Shown here in pieces: positions 16,036 to 25,340 of a stretch of 64,000 nt of DNA. Under the pieces are notes generated by a model that searched no databases, had not been told where the DNA came from, and worked only from the letters and a program-made list of their open reading frames with translations. Each line of letters starts with the position of its first letter. Within the stretch, counting starts at the first letter, position 1. Origin of the DNA: Lysobacterales bacterium (lineage in GTDB: Bacteria; Pseudomonadota; Gammaproteobacteria; Xanthomonadales; SZUA-38); contig JANQOZ010000001.1 in the NCBI GenBank assembly GCA_028285525.1, positions 47,667 through 111,666 on the forward strand. Reading direction: 5' to 3'. The position numbers and the translations under genes were made by a program.

Positions 16036-18200
16036 AACTCAACTCCGAGCGTGATGAAGAACGACCTTTCCTGGCCGGGACGCACCACTTCCTGGAGCAG
16101 GTACTGGTAGGGCCTGAAGTACTCTCGATCAAAGAGGTTCACGATACTGAGCTGAACGTCGACCGCGCCGATTCGAAAGCCCGCCTGGGCATCAAAAACC
16201 GTGTACGAATCTGAAGAAAAGACGTTGGCGTCGGTCAGCGGCGCTTCGTCGGCGTAAGTGGCACCGATGCCAACTCCCAGCCCATTGAGCAGACCCTCGT
16301 CAAACCGGTAACGCGCGGCAACCCGCCCGCTCCACTCAGGAATTCTCGACAGCCGGTTGCCGCGGGCAAACACCGTACCGAACGACACGATGTCACTCTC
16401 GTTTCTCGCGTCTACATAGGCCGCATTGGCAATGACCGAGAGCTGCTCGTTCGGCTCCCAGATCAGGTCCATCTCAAACCCCTCGCTGGACTGCGAACCG
16501 TTTTGTACCGAACCGAAAAACGGATCGTTTAGATCGAGCGTAGGAATATTGGTTCGTTCGAGCCGAAAAGCCGCAAACGTCCCGGTCCATGATTGCGATG
16601 ACACCTTTAGACCAATCTCATAAGACTCCGACTCCTCTGGAACCGGCGGGGCGCCGTTGACTCCCGCAAAAAACGGAACGATCCGTGATCCCGTCGCTGC
16701 GCCGGCAAAAGCTGATAGCGAGTCGTTGATGCGGTAGGTGACACCAACGCGCGGATCGAACTCGGTATAGCTCTCATCGGCGCCACTGCCACCCACCACC
16801 TCGCGGAGGCCATAGCGCGTCAGACGGCCGCTCGCGAGTACGCGCCAACGGTCACCGATCTCGATATGGTCCTGGAGGTAGAGCGCGACGGTCTCATACT
16901 CGTTGACGCTGCTCGAATTGATCGCCGGAATGGGACCAAAGTCCAGAGTGTTTTCACCGGAGGCGTAGTCCAGTACCCCGATCGGCGAGAAATCGAAGCC
17001 GCTTCCCGCTTCGTAGTCGGTGCGATCAACGGTGAACCCTGCCAGCAGCCGGTGACGCCACCCCACACCGGGATCAACCTCCAAAGATATCGAGGCGTCC
17101 AACGTGATCTCGTCGGTGTCGACCGGCAACTGTCCGCGGATGATGGGCACACTTGTGCCGTCGATCGGAAAAAAGCTCAGGAACGGAAAGGACGAAAACT
17201 CATCAAACTCGTTCTCAAAGCCGCGGAGGTGCACCTTGCCCGAGAGGCGGTCAGAGAATTGATGCTCGAGCGTTGCGTGCAGCGACTGGTTCCGTACTTC
17301 GGTACGCGGACTGTTAGTAGCGCCGGTGAACTGCAGCCGATTAACGCCCGGGAGGCCGGCAACTTCCGCTGGTAGCCCCGTGTACTCGAGCTGCTCGATC
17401 CGGTTATAGAAACCGCGCAGGATCAGGTTGGTATCCTCGGCAAGCTGCCAAGACAGTGACGGATTCAGCGTGAGCCGATCAATGTCGACCGCGTCGATCA
17501 TGTCGTCGGACTGGTAGCCCTCGCCGGTCAGCCGAAACGAAACTGCGTCAGACAACGGCTGGTTAAGATCTATACCCACAGCACGTGTAGCGAAGCTTCC
17601 GCCACGCAGCGTGAGCCGATACCGCTCCTCGTCCAACGGTGTTGGCGTCACCAGGTTGATAAGGCCGCCCGTCGGGGCTCCGACACCTCCGCCAAACAGC
17701 GTCGAGGTGGCGCCCTTAGCAACTTCAACTCGATCAACCGTTGCGAGGCTTGACGGATCGATAACCGCCGTATCGCCATAGCTGATGAGTCCATCGAGCA
17801 GGATTTCCGCTTCCTGGCCGCGGATAAATGGATTGACCAGGACCGTCTCCTGCTCGTGGTTAGGCACAACCCCCGACACGTTGGCCAGGACTTCGGTCAG
17901 CGACTGCGCGCCCTGCTCCTCTATCAGTGTGCGGTTCAACACCTGGATAGACTGCGGCCAGTCAATCAGCGCGATGTCACCTTTGACCAGCGTTGACTGG
18001 TCGGCCTGATAGGTCTCCTCCTTTTTGCCGGTAACAACAATCTCCTCTTTCACCTGCCAGCTCTTCCTTGTGTCCTGAGCATTGATCGACGGTGAAACAA
18101 GCAGGGGTAGCAAAGCAGTTGCGATAAGCGGCAACCGAGTTTTGCCGTCACACGACAACGAAACCGGCAACGGAATGCCGGTTGAAATATCAGTATTCAT
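16032..18200 (-). CDS. TonB-dependent outer-membrane receptor (siderophore/metal type)
   Basis: The 722-residue protein has a long-n-region signal peptide ending SPSINAQ, then a TonB-box-like segment (EEIVVTGKKEE). The plug domain spans about residues 70-190 (PQSIQVLNRTLIEEQGAQ, NPFIRGQEAEILLDGL, VEVAKGATSTLFGGG, GGLINLVTP). A 22-strand barrel follows, ending with NLFDREYFRPYQ and the C-terminal aromatic-rich strand FFITLGVEL. The plug pattern is that of the siderophore-receptor subfamily. Neighbours are a His-rich DUF2946 protein upstream and a CopC-like fusion downstream. Together they point to a metal such as copper rather than ferric siderophore, but no ligand can be read from sequence. 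I see no Fur box upstream. Confidence 0.92.
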   Translation of the reverse strand: MNTDISTGIPLPVSLSCDGKTRLPLIATALLPLLVSPSINAQDTRKSWQVKEEIVVTGKKEETYQADQSTLVKGDIALIDWPQSIQVLNRTLIEEQGAQSLTEVLANVSGVVPNHEQETVLVNPFIRGQEAEILLDGLISYGDTAVIDPSSLATVDRVEVAKGATSTLFGGGVGAPTGGLINLVTPTPLDEERYRLTLRGGSFATRAVGIDLNQPLSDAVSFRLTGEGYQSDDMIDAVDIDRLTLNPSLSWQLAEDTNLILRGFYNRIEQLEYTGLPAEVAGLPGVNRLQFTGATNSPRTEVRNQSLHATLEHQFSDRLSGKVHLRGFENEFDEFSSFPFLSFFPIDGTSVPIIRGQLPVDTDEITLDASISLEVDPGVGWRHRLLAGFTVDRTDYEAGSGFDFSPIGVLDYASGENTLDFGPIPAINSSSVNEYETVALYLQDHIEIGDRWRVLASGRLTRYGLREVVGGSGADESYTEFDPRVGVTYRINDSLSAFAGAATGSRIVPFFAGVNGAPPVPEESESYEIGLKVSSQSWTGTFAAFRLERTNIPTLDLNDPFFGSVQNGSQSSEGFEMDLIWEPNEQLSVIANAAYVDARNESDIVSFGTVFARGNRLSRIPEWSGRVAARYRFDEGLLNGLGVGIGATYADEAPLTDANVFSSDSYTVFDAQAGFRIGAVDVQLSIVNLFDREYFRPYQYLLQEVVRPGQERSFFITLGVEL

Positions 18201-18308
18201 TTCCTAACTCACGGTCAGGCGTCTACGAGACGCCGATAGAAATCACGGGCTCGCACGTACCGCTGCCACAAACGTTGCAGCGGGAAGCGCAGAGCATTTT
18301 TGGATTAC

Positions 18309-18776
18309 TCAGGCGTTAGCCGGCGGACCGCGAGGGTGCTGGAGGAAAAATGGCGTGACGCTGGCGAATTTCCGGAACTGCAGCCGCGCCGACGGCAGCC
18401 GAACCGGTAAGACCCGCGCCTCAAGGAAGAGAGGTGCGGCGTCATCCAGATACGGCAGCGCGAAGGCACATGTCCCGGATCCAGCGGCGTGATGGTCTTC
18501 GTGGGAAGAATGATCAGAATGACCCGGAAGTGGATCTTGACCGAGATGCCCATGATGAGCGTGGTGGGTATGGCCCGCGTCCATACCCTCCGGCGAGCCC
18601 AGGACGCCTTCCGGCATTCCCTCGGGGCAGATAGCAACAAACGATCCGCTGGCGAGTGCGGATGGCATAAAGCCCGCAGGAAACAGGAGCTGCAAACATA
18701 AACACGCGACTACCCACCGCGACAGCTGCGGTCGTAAGCGACGAAATTGAAGCGCGTTTGCGGCTTTTCGGGTCAT
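18309..18776 (-). CDS. DUF2946-like exported His-rich protein
   Basis: A protein of about 155 residues with an N-terminal hydrophobic segment (WVVACLCLQLLFPAGFMPSALA) typical of DUF2946 proteins. The signal is followed by a conserved C-P motif (FVAICPEG), a strongly His-rich stretch (HTHHAHHGHLG, HSDHSSHEDHH) and a further Cys (GTCAFALPYLDD). Such Cys/His proteins commonly sit beside TonB-dependent receptors for copper or related metals, and the His cluster could buffer metal in the periplasm. The track start is a GTG at 18785; I prefer ATG 18776. Neither has a good ribosome-binding site. The TonB receptor gene starts 108 bp downstream on the same strand. Confidence 0.75.
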   Translation of the reverse strand: MTRKAANALQFRRLRPQLSRWVVACLCLQLLFPAGFMPSALASGSFVAICPEGMPEGVLGSPEGMDAGHTHHAHHGHLGQDPLPGHSDHSSHEDHHAAGSGTCAFALPYLDDAAPLFLEARVLPVRLPSARLQFRKFASVTPFFLQHPRGPPANA

Positions 18777-18805
18777 CAACAGCACGGAGACTCGAGCGGC
18801 CCGTC

Positions 18806-18811
18806 AGTATA
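18806..18811 (-). promoter_or_regulatory. Candidate -10 box for the DUF2946/TonB operon
   Basis: TATACT on the minus strand, one mismatch from TATAAT, lies about 30 bp upstream of the DUF2946 start. No convincing -35 is present at 16-18 bp, so either an activator is needed or the call is wrong. Confidence 0.3.
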
Positions 18812-18884
18812 AATGACATTGAATCCCGAAACTGCTGTTTAGCTCACGTCCGGTGCATGCACCAGCGCCGAAGCGGTGTCTTGC

Positions 18885-19220
18885 CTACGGCGATGACGCC
18901 TCTGGCTTGGTGTAGAGCTGACTGAACAAAACGTCGCCTAGTGTCTCAACCACTGGCATCTCTGCCAGGCAGTCCAGAAAGGCTCTCGCCACACCCTTGT
19001 GCAATCGCTCATGCTCTCGGCGACCGTCGTCAGACCAATAGCTCTCAACCATCAGATACTCAAAGGGCGTGTCAGTTTTCCAGGTGGCGTACAAAAAGCA
19101 ATCGGGCTCCACCGTTTGAGCAGACTCGGTTACCTGCTCCAGGATCTGGAGAAATTCGTCATGCTTTTCCGGTTTGACCTTCATGCGAACCGTGACAGTG
19201 CTTTTGATAGGCTGACTCAT
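18885..19220 (-). CDS. ABM-domain putative quinol monooxygenase
   Basis: A 111-residue single-domain protein with the antibiotic-biosynthesis-monooxygenase ferredoxin-like fold pattern: an opening strand VTVRMKVKPEKHDEFLQILE, a central strand CFLYATWKTDTPFEYLMVESYWSD, and the H-E-R-L-H helix start. Small ABM proteins of this size oxidise quinols or aldehydes, or degrade haem; the substrate is not visible here. The ATG at 19220 has AGAGG just upstream. It is the last gene of a likely three-gene unit with the serine hydrolase (40-bp gap) and a sortilin-like propeller. Confidence 0.82.
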   Translation of the reverse strand: MSQPIKSTVTVRMKVKPEKHDEFLQILEQVTESAQTVEPDCFLYATWKTDTPFEYLMVESYWSDDGRREHERLHKGVARAFLDCLAEMPVVETLGDVLFSQLYTKPEASSP

Positions 19221-19260
19221 GATGCCTCTAATTTTTTATCCTTGGGTGCCGGCGAACCCA

Positions 19261-20379
19261 TCATTCCCAGCACCGATATCCAACTGAGGGTGTCTCGCTG
19301 TCGACAGCGTTCAGGGCCGCCCAGGCCAGCTTCATCGGTCCAAGCTGACCTTCGCTTTCTTCCCGGTTAGTCAGGACAATCACCGACAGACCGGCACCGA
19401 CGTCGCGAATATAGGCGGTACCCGCGTACCCCGCATGATCAACGATGATTCGGCCATCGACTTCCCGGCTCCACCAGCCTCGCGCATAGCCCCACTGCCG
19501 GCAAGACTCGCCGGTGGAAAAATGCCGCTGAATTTTCCACGTTGCGTGCTGTGCAGCCTGACTGATTCGATGATTGTTGGAAAGCGCGGCCTCCCACAGC
19601 ATCAGATCACTCAGCGAGGAGTGCGCGCCAAAATGCGGCGTGAGCTCGAACTGCCAGACGCGTCGGTTGCGCTGCAGTTCGCCGTCTTTATAGGTATAGC
19701 CCTCGGCGAGACCAGGGATAATGGCAGACTGATCGAGAAATCGCGTTTGAGTCATGCCCAGAGGCCGGAAAAACCGCTGCTGCATATACTCAGCGTAGCT
19801 CATCCCGGACGCCGCTTCGATCACCAGACCCAGGAGGAAATACCCCTGGTCCGAGTAGTTCCAGTCGGTACCGGGCTCCGACACCATCGGCGTATTGATC
19901 GCGGACGCCAGCATGTCGTCAGTGGAGTAACTGAGCAAAAACTCCCCTTTCGGTTTTTCCTCAAATCGATGTGCCAGCCCGCCCATGTGGCTGAGCAGCT
20001 GATTGATCGTGATCGTTTGCCACTGATCAGGCAGCCCCGAAACGTGATCGCTCAGCCGGTCCTTGATTCGAAGCGTCCCCTGCCCCGCGAGCGTCGTTAC
20101 GGCCAGCGCCGTCATGGGCTTGGTTAACGAGGCCAGCTCAAAAACGGTCTCGGTGCTGACCGGTACGTTATGGGTCAGGCTGGCGTAACCATAAGTGCCC
20201 ACGTGAATAGGCGTCCCTTGACGAAGCACCGCAACGGCGACTCCCGGGAAGTGGCCGGCCTCCATGAGGGGCGCAATGGCCTCGCTGACCGCCTCAATAA
20301 CTGGTGGATGTTCCTGTGAGAACGCCTGGGGCGCTGCCAGGCAAAGACCCAGCGCGATTCCGACAAAAAACTGATGCAT
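19261..20379 (-). CDS. Exported serine hydrolase, beta-lactamase/class C family
   Basis: I prefer ATG 20379 over the track's TTG 20397, because MHQFFVGIALGLCLAAPQAFSQ is a complete signal peptide; the product is 372 residues. The class C beta-lactamase/EstB-type active-site set is visible. There is S-x-x-K in ASLTKPMTAL, Y-x-N as Y-S-D in WNYSDQGY (Asn replaced by Asp), and H-x-G in VDHAGYAGTAYI in place of KTG. The H-x-G form and the Asp favour an esterase or D-aminopeptidase-like hydrolase over a true beta-lactamase. It follows the sortilin-like gene 20409..23576 by 29 bp and precedes the ABM gene, so the three are probably one operon. Confidence 0.88.
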   Translation of the reverse strand: MHQFFVGIALGLCLAAPQAFSQEHPPVIEAVSEAIAPLMEAGHFPGVAVAVLRQGTPIHVGTYGYASLTHNVPVSTETVFELASLTKPMTALAVTTLAGQGTLRIKDRLSDHVSGLPDQWQTITINQLLSHMGGLAHRFEEKPKGEFLLSYSTDDMLASAINTPMVSEPGTDWNYSDQGYFLLGLVIEAASGMSYAEYMQQRFFRPLGMTQTRFLDQSAIIPGLAEGYTYKDGELQRNRRVWQFELTPHFGAHSSLSDLMLWEAALSNNHRISQAAQHATWKIQRHFSTGESCRQWGYARGWWSREVDGRIIVDHAGYAGTAYIRDVGAGLSVIVLTNREESEGQLGPMKLAWAALNAVDSETPSVGYRCWE

Positions 20380-20408
20380 TGCAACTAGACGGCCCAACCG
20401 CCCACGCG

Positions 20409-23400
20409 TTACTCAACCGGCCGCAGGATATGGGGCTCCTGACGCTCTCGCGCCCAGACGTTGATCGGCTCGATGTACTTCTGGGTAATATCCCGAAGCT
20501 CACGTTCCAATGTCTCCCACTGCTGCTCCAGATCTGCCTGCCGCTGGCGCATGCCTGCGGTGACCGGTGCGCCTGAGTAGTCGATGGTATCCATCAGGAA
20601 TCGCACCTGCCCGTCGAACATGGTTGGCCAGGCGTCTTCGTCCTCGTAGGTCTCGAACTTCAGCTGCGTGATTTTCGCCTCCCAGGTATTGATCCCGGCA
20701 ATTGCCTGGTCGCCGAGGGAGTGCAGTGTCGGATCGTCGTAATCTGCCAGGAGCTGAGTCACCTCCGCTCTCGCCCGGCGGCTGTCGTCGAGTCGCTTCA
20801 GCGATGTGGCCAGCAGGCCTTTGACGTCGCTGAGCGTCTTCGCCCAATCAGCGATTTCTGTGTCGCTGGCAAAGGATCGTGCGTCTTTGGTCACCTCAAA
20901 AGTCACCGTGCTCGTCTCTTCGCCCAGCGTCAGGCGCGCTGAGTAGGTGCCGGGCGCGACGGTCGGCCCATCGAAGCCCGCATGCAGCTTGATGTTGTCG
21001 ATACAGGGCACCGCCTCCGACTGCATGCCCCAGCTCCACTGATTCAATCCCTGTGCCACCGGGGGATAGTAATGACTCACCGGCCGGCGAGGATCTTCAT
21101 TGCCCTTTTCACAGCGCTGCTGCTCACCCTCAGCGCTCGACATCGTCTGAACAACGCGACCGTCATCGTCGAGAATCTCCAGGTTCAGCTCGGCCCCCTC
21201 TTCCACCTCGTCGCGAATAAAGTAGTAGAGCGGCACCTCCCAGGAGGGGTTGGCTCCCTCGAAGTTTCCGGGCCAGCTGCCGGGTTTGCCCATCGCCCAC
21301 TCTGGCGGCGTAAAGAGGTGAACCGCCTTGTCGGCAAAATCGTTGGAAGCCTGCCGGATCATCCACAGATCATCGAGCACCCAGAAGGCGCGGCCCTGGG
21401 TTGCGACCGCAAGCCCATCCTTGCGAGCCCGGAGGTCGGTAATCGGAACCGCCGGGAGGTTCAGATCCAGCGACTGCCATTCCTCGCCGTCGTCGAACGA
21501 AACGAACAGGCCCTTTTCCGTCCCCGCGTAAAGCAGCCCCTGGACCAGCGGGTCTTCGCGAACCACACGGACAAACGCTTCCTCCGGCAGGCCTTTATCG
21601 ATACGACGCCAGCGGTCGCCGTGGTTGGTCGTCTGATAGATGTACGGCTTGAAGTCGTTGAGCTTATAGCCCGTCACCGCCAGGTAGGCAGTCCCTTCCA
21701 CATGGGGTGACAGCTCAATCGCGTTAATCATCGCCTCGCCTCGATGCGGCGGCGAAATATCCGTCCAGTTTGCGCCCCCGTCCCGCGTCAAATGCAGTAG
21801 CCCGTCGTCTGCACCAACCCAGATGGTCCCCTTCTCGTTCGCGCTTTCCTCGATGGTGTAGATCGTGTGGTAGAACTCCGCCCCGACGTTCTCCGGCGTC
21901 AGTGGCCCGCCGTTGCGGCCCATTTGCTCCGGATTGTTGCGAGTGAGATCCGGGCTGACCTCCTCCCAGGAAAGGCCACGATCTGCACTCTTGAGCAGAT
22001 ACTGCGTACCGTAGTAAATCGTCGCGCGGTCGTGCGGGCTGGTGATAACCGGCGGATTCCAGTTGGCCCGGTACTTGAGGTCCTTCGAGTCCATGCCAAA
22101 CACCATTTCCGGATAGGGAATGATGTAGCGGGTTTTCCGATTGGCGTGGTTGTATTCGGTCAGGGTGCCGTTGATGGTGGTCGCGTAGATCAGGGTGGGA
22201 TCATCGGGATCAAAGGCGATGTGCGCACTTTCGCCGCCGCCAACGGCATAAAAATCATCGACGCCGATACCGCCGTCCCAGGAGGCGCTGGCAATCGATA
22301 CGGTGGAGTTGTCCTGCTGCCCGCCGTAGAGGCGATACGGATTTTGATTGTCGGTGATCAGCCGGTAGAACTGCGCCGTCGGCTGATTGTTGATCGAGCT
22401 CCAGGTTTCGCCGCCGTCAAACGTCACCGTGGCGCCGCCGTCGTTGCCGTTGATGAAATTGTCGCCATCACTCGGGTTGAACCACATATCGTGGTGGTCT
22501 CCGTGCGGCGCGGACACCAGCTTGAAATCGGCGCCGCCATTGACGGATTTATAGAGCGCCGTGTTCATGGCCCAGACCGTGTCAGCATCAGTCTGGTCGA
22601 CAGCGATGTGGATGTAGTACCAGGCTCGTGACCACAGCGCGCGGTGCCCGTTGATCAGGCTCCAGCTGGCGCCGTAGTCCTCGCTGCGCCAGACGCCACC
22701 TTTGCCGGGACCCGCCTCGACAATCGCGTAGACCCGAGAAGGCTTGTCCGCCGAAACGGCAATACCGGTTTTGCCAATCAGCTCCGGCAGGCCGCCCTCA
22801 AGCCGGTCCCAGCTGTCGCCGCCGTCGACAGACTTGTAGATTCCGCCGCCCTCGCCTCCGGATTTGATGAACCACGGCTTGCGACCGTGGTGCCAGAGGC
22901 CGGCGTAAAGGATGCGCGGATTGGTCGGATCCATCGTGATATCCGTGGCGCCGGTCTCATCGTTCACCTCAAGAACGTGCTCCCAGGTCTCGCCGCCGTC
23001 CTTGGTGCGATAAACGCCGCGCTCCGGGTTTGGCGCCCAGATCTGGCCCTGAACGGCGACAAACGCAACGTCCGGATCAGCCGGATGAACCTGGATCTTG
23101 GCAATCTGGCCAGCCTTAGGCAGCCCCATAAGGGTGAAGGTCTTGCCCGCGTCCTCAGACTTCCAGAGACCTTCTCCCTGCGCGGTGGTCACGCCGCGAA
23201 TCGGCGCTTCGCCGGTGCCGATGTAGATCACGTTCGGGTCTGACGGCGCCACCGCGATCGCACCGATTGTGCCCACCGGGATCTGCCCGTCGGAGATGTT
23301 GTCCCAGGTTTGACCGGCGTTGGTCGTTTTCCATACCCCACCGCCGGCTGCCCCCATGTAATAGAGCTGACTGTCGCCAGGCACTCCGTGCACCGCCGTC

Positions 23401-23576
23401 ACGCGCCCGCCGCGCCACGGCCCAAGAAGCCTGAATTCCAGACCATCAAGGAGCGCCTCGTCGACCGCCTCGGATAACGCCGAGCTCAACGGCACCAGCG
23501 CGCCGAAGACCAATCCAAAGGCCAAAAGCCAGCGGCTGACGGTTTGGGGGAAAGCGACTGTTGATGATCTAGTCAT
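20409..23576 (-). CDS. Exported sortilin/VPS10-like BNR-repeat propeller protein, copy 1
   Basis: This 1055-residue protein has a signal peptide (WLLAFGLVFGALVPLSSA). A long propeller region follows, made of BNR/Asp-box repeats such as GGVWKTTNAGQTW, GLWKSEDAGKTF, GVYRTKDGGETW and GIYKSVDGGDSW. These are the S/T-x-D-x-G-x-T-W boxes of sialidase and sortilin folds. The family is often labelled 'glycosyl hydrolase' in databases, but sialidase catalytic residues cannot be assigned here. About 350 C-terminal residues beyond the propeller include a beta-sandwich (APGTYSARLTLGEE) and a helical end. Two paralogues, 36487..39780 and 43368..46523, share this layout. GAGAG lies 9 bp upstream of ATG 23576. 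Confidence 0.88.
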   Translation of the reverse strand: MTRSSTVAFPQTVSRWLLAFGLVFGALVPLSSALSEAVDEALLDGLEFRLLGPWRGGRVTAVHGVPGDSQLYYMGAAGGGVWKTTNAGQTWDNISDGQIPVGTIGAIAVAPSDPNVIYIGTGEAPIRGVTTAQGEGLWKSEDAGKTFTLMGLPKAGQIAKIQVHPADPDVAFVAVQGQIWAPNPERGVYRTKDGGETWEHVLEVNDETGATDITMDPTNPRILYAGLWHHGRKPWFIKSGGEGGGIYKSVDGGDSWDRLEGGLPELIGKTGIAVSADKPSRVYAIVEAGPGKGGVWRSEDYGASWSLINGHRALWSRAWYYIHIAVDQTDADTVWAMNTALYKSVNGGADFKLVSAPHGDHHDMWFNPSDGDNFINGNDGGATVTFDGGETWSSINNQPTAQFYRLITDNQNPYRLYGGQQDNSTVSIASASWDGGIGVDDFYAVGGGESAHIAFDPDDPTLIYATTINGTLTEYNHANRKTRYIIPYPEMVFGMDSKDLKYRANWNPPVITSPHDRATIYYGTQYLLKSADRGLSWEEVSPDLTRNNPEQMGRNGGPLTPENVGAEFYHTIYTIEESANEKGTIWVGADDGLLHLTRDGGANWTDISPPHRGEAMINAIELSPHVEGTAYLAVTGYKLNDFKPYIYQTTNHGDRWRRIDKGLPEEAFVRVVREDPLVQGLLYAGTEKGLFVSFDDGEEWQSLDLNLPAVPITDLRARKDGLAVATQGRAFWVLDDLWMIRQASNDFADKAVHLFTPPEWAMGKPGSWPGNFEGANPSWEVPLYYFIRDEVEEGAELNLEILDDDGRVVQTMSSAEGEQQRCEKGNEDPRRPVSHYYPPVAQGLNQWSWGMQSEAVPCIDNIKLHAGFDGPTVAPGTYSARLTLGEETSTVTFEVTKDARSFASDTEIADWAKTLSDVKGLLATSLKRLDDSRRARAEVTQLLADYDDPTLHSLGDQAIAGINTWEAKITQLKFETYEDEDAWPTMFDGQVRFLMDTIDYSGAPVTAGMRQRQADLEQQWETLERELRDITQKYIEPINVWARERQEPHILRPVE

Positions 23577-23717
23577 GCGGTGTTCTCTCTAGCATGTACC
23601 GACTCGCGACAAGGCCAAGTTGACCTACCGATCGATGTCGGGTCCGTCTGGGGGTGGGTATTGATCGGTGGGCGTTCGGCCAGCGCCAGAGGGAAACCGC
23701 AGGCGCTGGCACACTTT

Positions 23718-25271
23718 CTACGCGCTGCGCAGATCCTTGCGCAGGATCTTGCCGGACGCGCTTTTCGGAATCTGATCGATGACGGCAAGCTGCTGAATCT
23801 GCTTGTACTTGACCAGGTGCTCGCCGATAAAGGCCTGTATTTCTTCCAGGGTGACCGTCTCACCTTCCGGCGTAGTGACGAACGCCTTTGGCACCTCGCC
23901 CGCCTCTTCGTCCGGGATACCGATGACGGCCACGTCGCTGATTTTGGGGTGCGTGAGCAGCAGCCCCTCGAGCTCGGCCGGCGCAATCTGAAAGCCTTTG
24001 TATTTGATGAGCTCCTTCAGGCGGTCGACGATGCTCATATGGTTATGTTCATCGATGATCGCGATGTCTCCGGTTCTGAGCCACCCATCTTCGGTGATGG
24101 TCTCAGCGGTTGCCTCGGGATTGTTCAGGTAGCCTTTCATGACCTGCGGTCCGCGAACCCACAGCTCACCGCGCTCGTTGATCGGCTGGTCGGCACCGGT
24201 CTCGGGATCGACGACCCGACATTCGGTGTTGGACACGGTCACGCCGCTGGTGCCCGGCCGGTAGTCGCCGCTCGTTGTGAGGTGGCTGACCGGACTGAGT
24301 TCCGTCATGCCAAATCCCTGAACGACCTCGCAGCCGAGACGCTCCACGGCTTTCGCCTGGAGCTCCGCGCCCAGCGGCGCGGCGCCGGAGCACACCTGCT
24401 TGATCGAAGACAGGTCAAACTGATCCACGACCGGCACGCTTACCAGCCCAAGAATCACGGGCGGAACCGCGAAGAAGCGGGTGATCTTGAGCTCCTGCAC
24501 CGCCTTGAGGGCCTCGACCATGTCGAACCGAGGCATCGTGACGGTCGTCACGCCGTTGGCGAGCAGACCGTTCATCAAGACCTGCATGCCGTAGATATGA
24601 AAAAACGGCAGAAAGGCCAGGCCTACGTCATCAGACTCATATTCGAAGACGGGGCTGAACTGGGCAACGTTGGCAACCAGGTTGTGGTGGGTCAGAATCA
24701 CGCCCTTCGGCAGGCCGGTGGTTCCCGAAGAATACGGCAGCACGACGGTGTCGGCCGCCACGTTGACCGGCACCTGCTCAATAGGGTCACCAAAAACGCT
24801 GCTGAGCGCCGTTGTGCCGGGAACGGCTTCTCCCATCACGATCACCTCAGTGACGGGTGAACCCTCGGCCGCGGCCAGCGCGGTTTCCGCGAACGCCCCA
24901 ATCGTAATCAGAATCGACGCACCGGCGTCGCTCAGCTGATGCTGAACCTCCTCGGGGCCGTAAAGCGGGTTGATTGGGGTCAGCGCGCCACCGGTGACGG
25001 CCACCGCGTGAAACACGATGGCGTACTCGGGAAGGTTCGGGGCCATGATGCCAACCACCTTGCCCGGCCCGATACCCCGTGCAGCGAGCCCGCCGGCGAG
25101 CGCGTGGATCGCGTCACTCAGCGCTTTGAACGTGTAGGAACTGGTTCCGGCGGCATCTCTGATAGCGACATGATCAGCCAGCTCGGTCGCTCGCTGGAGG
25201 ACCAGGTCGGTAATGGTGATCGACGGAATTTCGACATCGGGTAAGGGGCTGGTGTGAATAATCTGGGACAA
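23718..25271 (-). CDS. Acyl/aryl-CoA ligase (AMP-binding, 4-coumarate:CoA ligase-like)
   Basis: The 517-residue protein has the full adenylate-forming-enzyme signature: the P-loop-like YSSGTTGLPKGV, the HxxG-type FFHIYGM, GFGMTELSP, the hinge TGDIAIIDEHNHMSIVDRLKELIKYKGFQI, and the C-terminal catalytic lysine in SASGKILRKDL. It activates a carboxylate to an acyl-AMP and transfers it to CoA. Sequence flavour is of 4-coumarate:CoA ligase-like enzymes, but the substrate could equally be a medium- or long-chain fatty acid. Translation starts at TTG 25271 with GAGGA 6-7 bp upstream. The propeller gene 20409..23576 is 141 bp downstream on the same strand; no functional link is obvious. Confidence 0.93.
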   Translation of the reverse strand: MSQIIHTSPLPDVEIPSITITDLVLQRATELADHVAIRDAAGTSSYTFKALSDAIHALAGGLAARGIGPGKVVGIMAPNLPEYAIVFHAVAVTGGALTPINPLYGPEEVQHQLSDAGASILITIGAFAETALAAAEGSPVTEVIVMGEAVPGTTALSSVFGDPIEQVPVNVAADTVVLPYSSGTTGLPKGVILTHHNLVANVAQFSPVFEYESDDVGLAFLPFFHIYGMQVLMNGLLANGVTTVTMPRFDMVEALKAVQELKITRFFAVPPVILGLVSVPVVDQFDLSSIKQVCSGAAPLGAELQAKAVERLGCEVVQGFGMTELSPVSHLTTSGDYRPGTSGVTVSNTECRVVDPETGADQPINERGELWVRGPQVMKGYLNNPEATAETITEDGWLRTGDIAIIDEHNHMSIVDRLKELIKYKGFQIAPAELEGLLLTHPKISDVAVIGIPDEEAGEVPKAFVTTPEGETVTLEEIQAFIGEHLVKYKQIQQLAVIDQIPKSASGKILRKDLRSA

Positions 25272-25340
25272 GGGTCTTCCTCGACTTAAAAAGTTGGGCG
25301 CGAAATGGGGATTCCTGACGATGAACCAGTCAGGCGCAAC

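Noticed and set aside
23580-24860. 426-aa plus-strand ORF over the acyl-CoA ligase
   Set aside because: Shadow of a clear adenylate-forming enzyme on the other strand.
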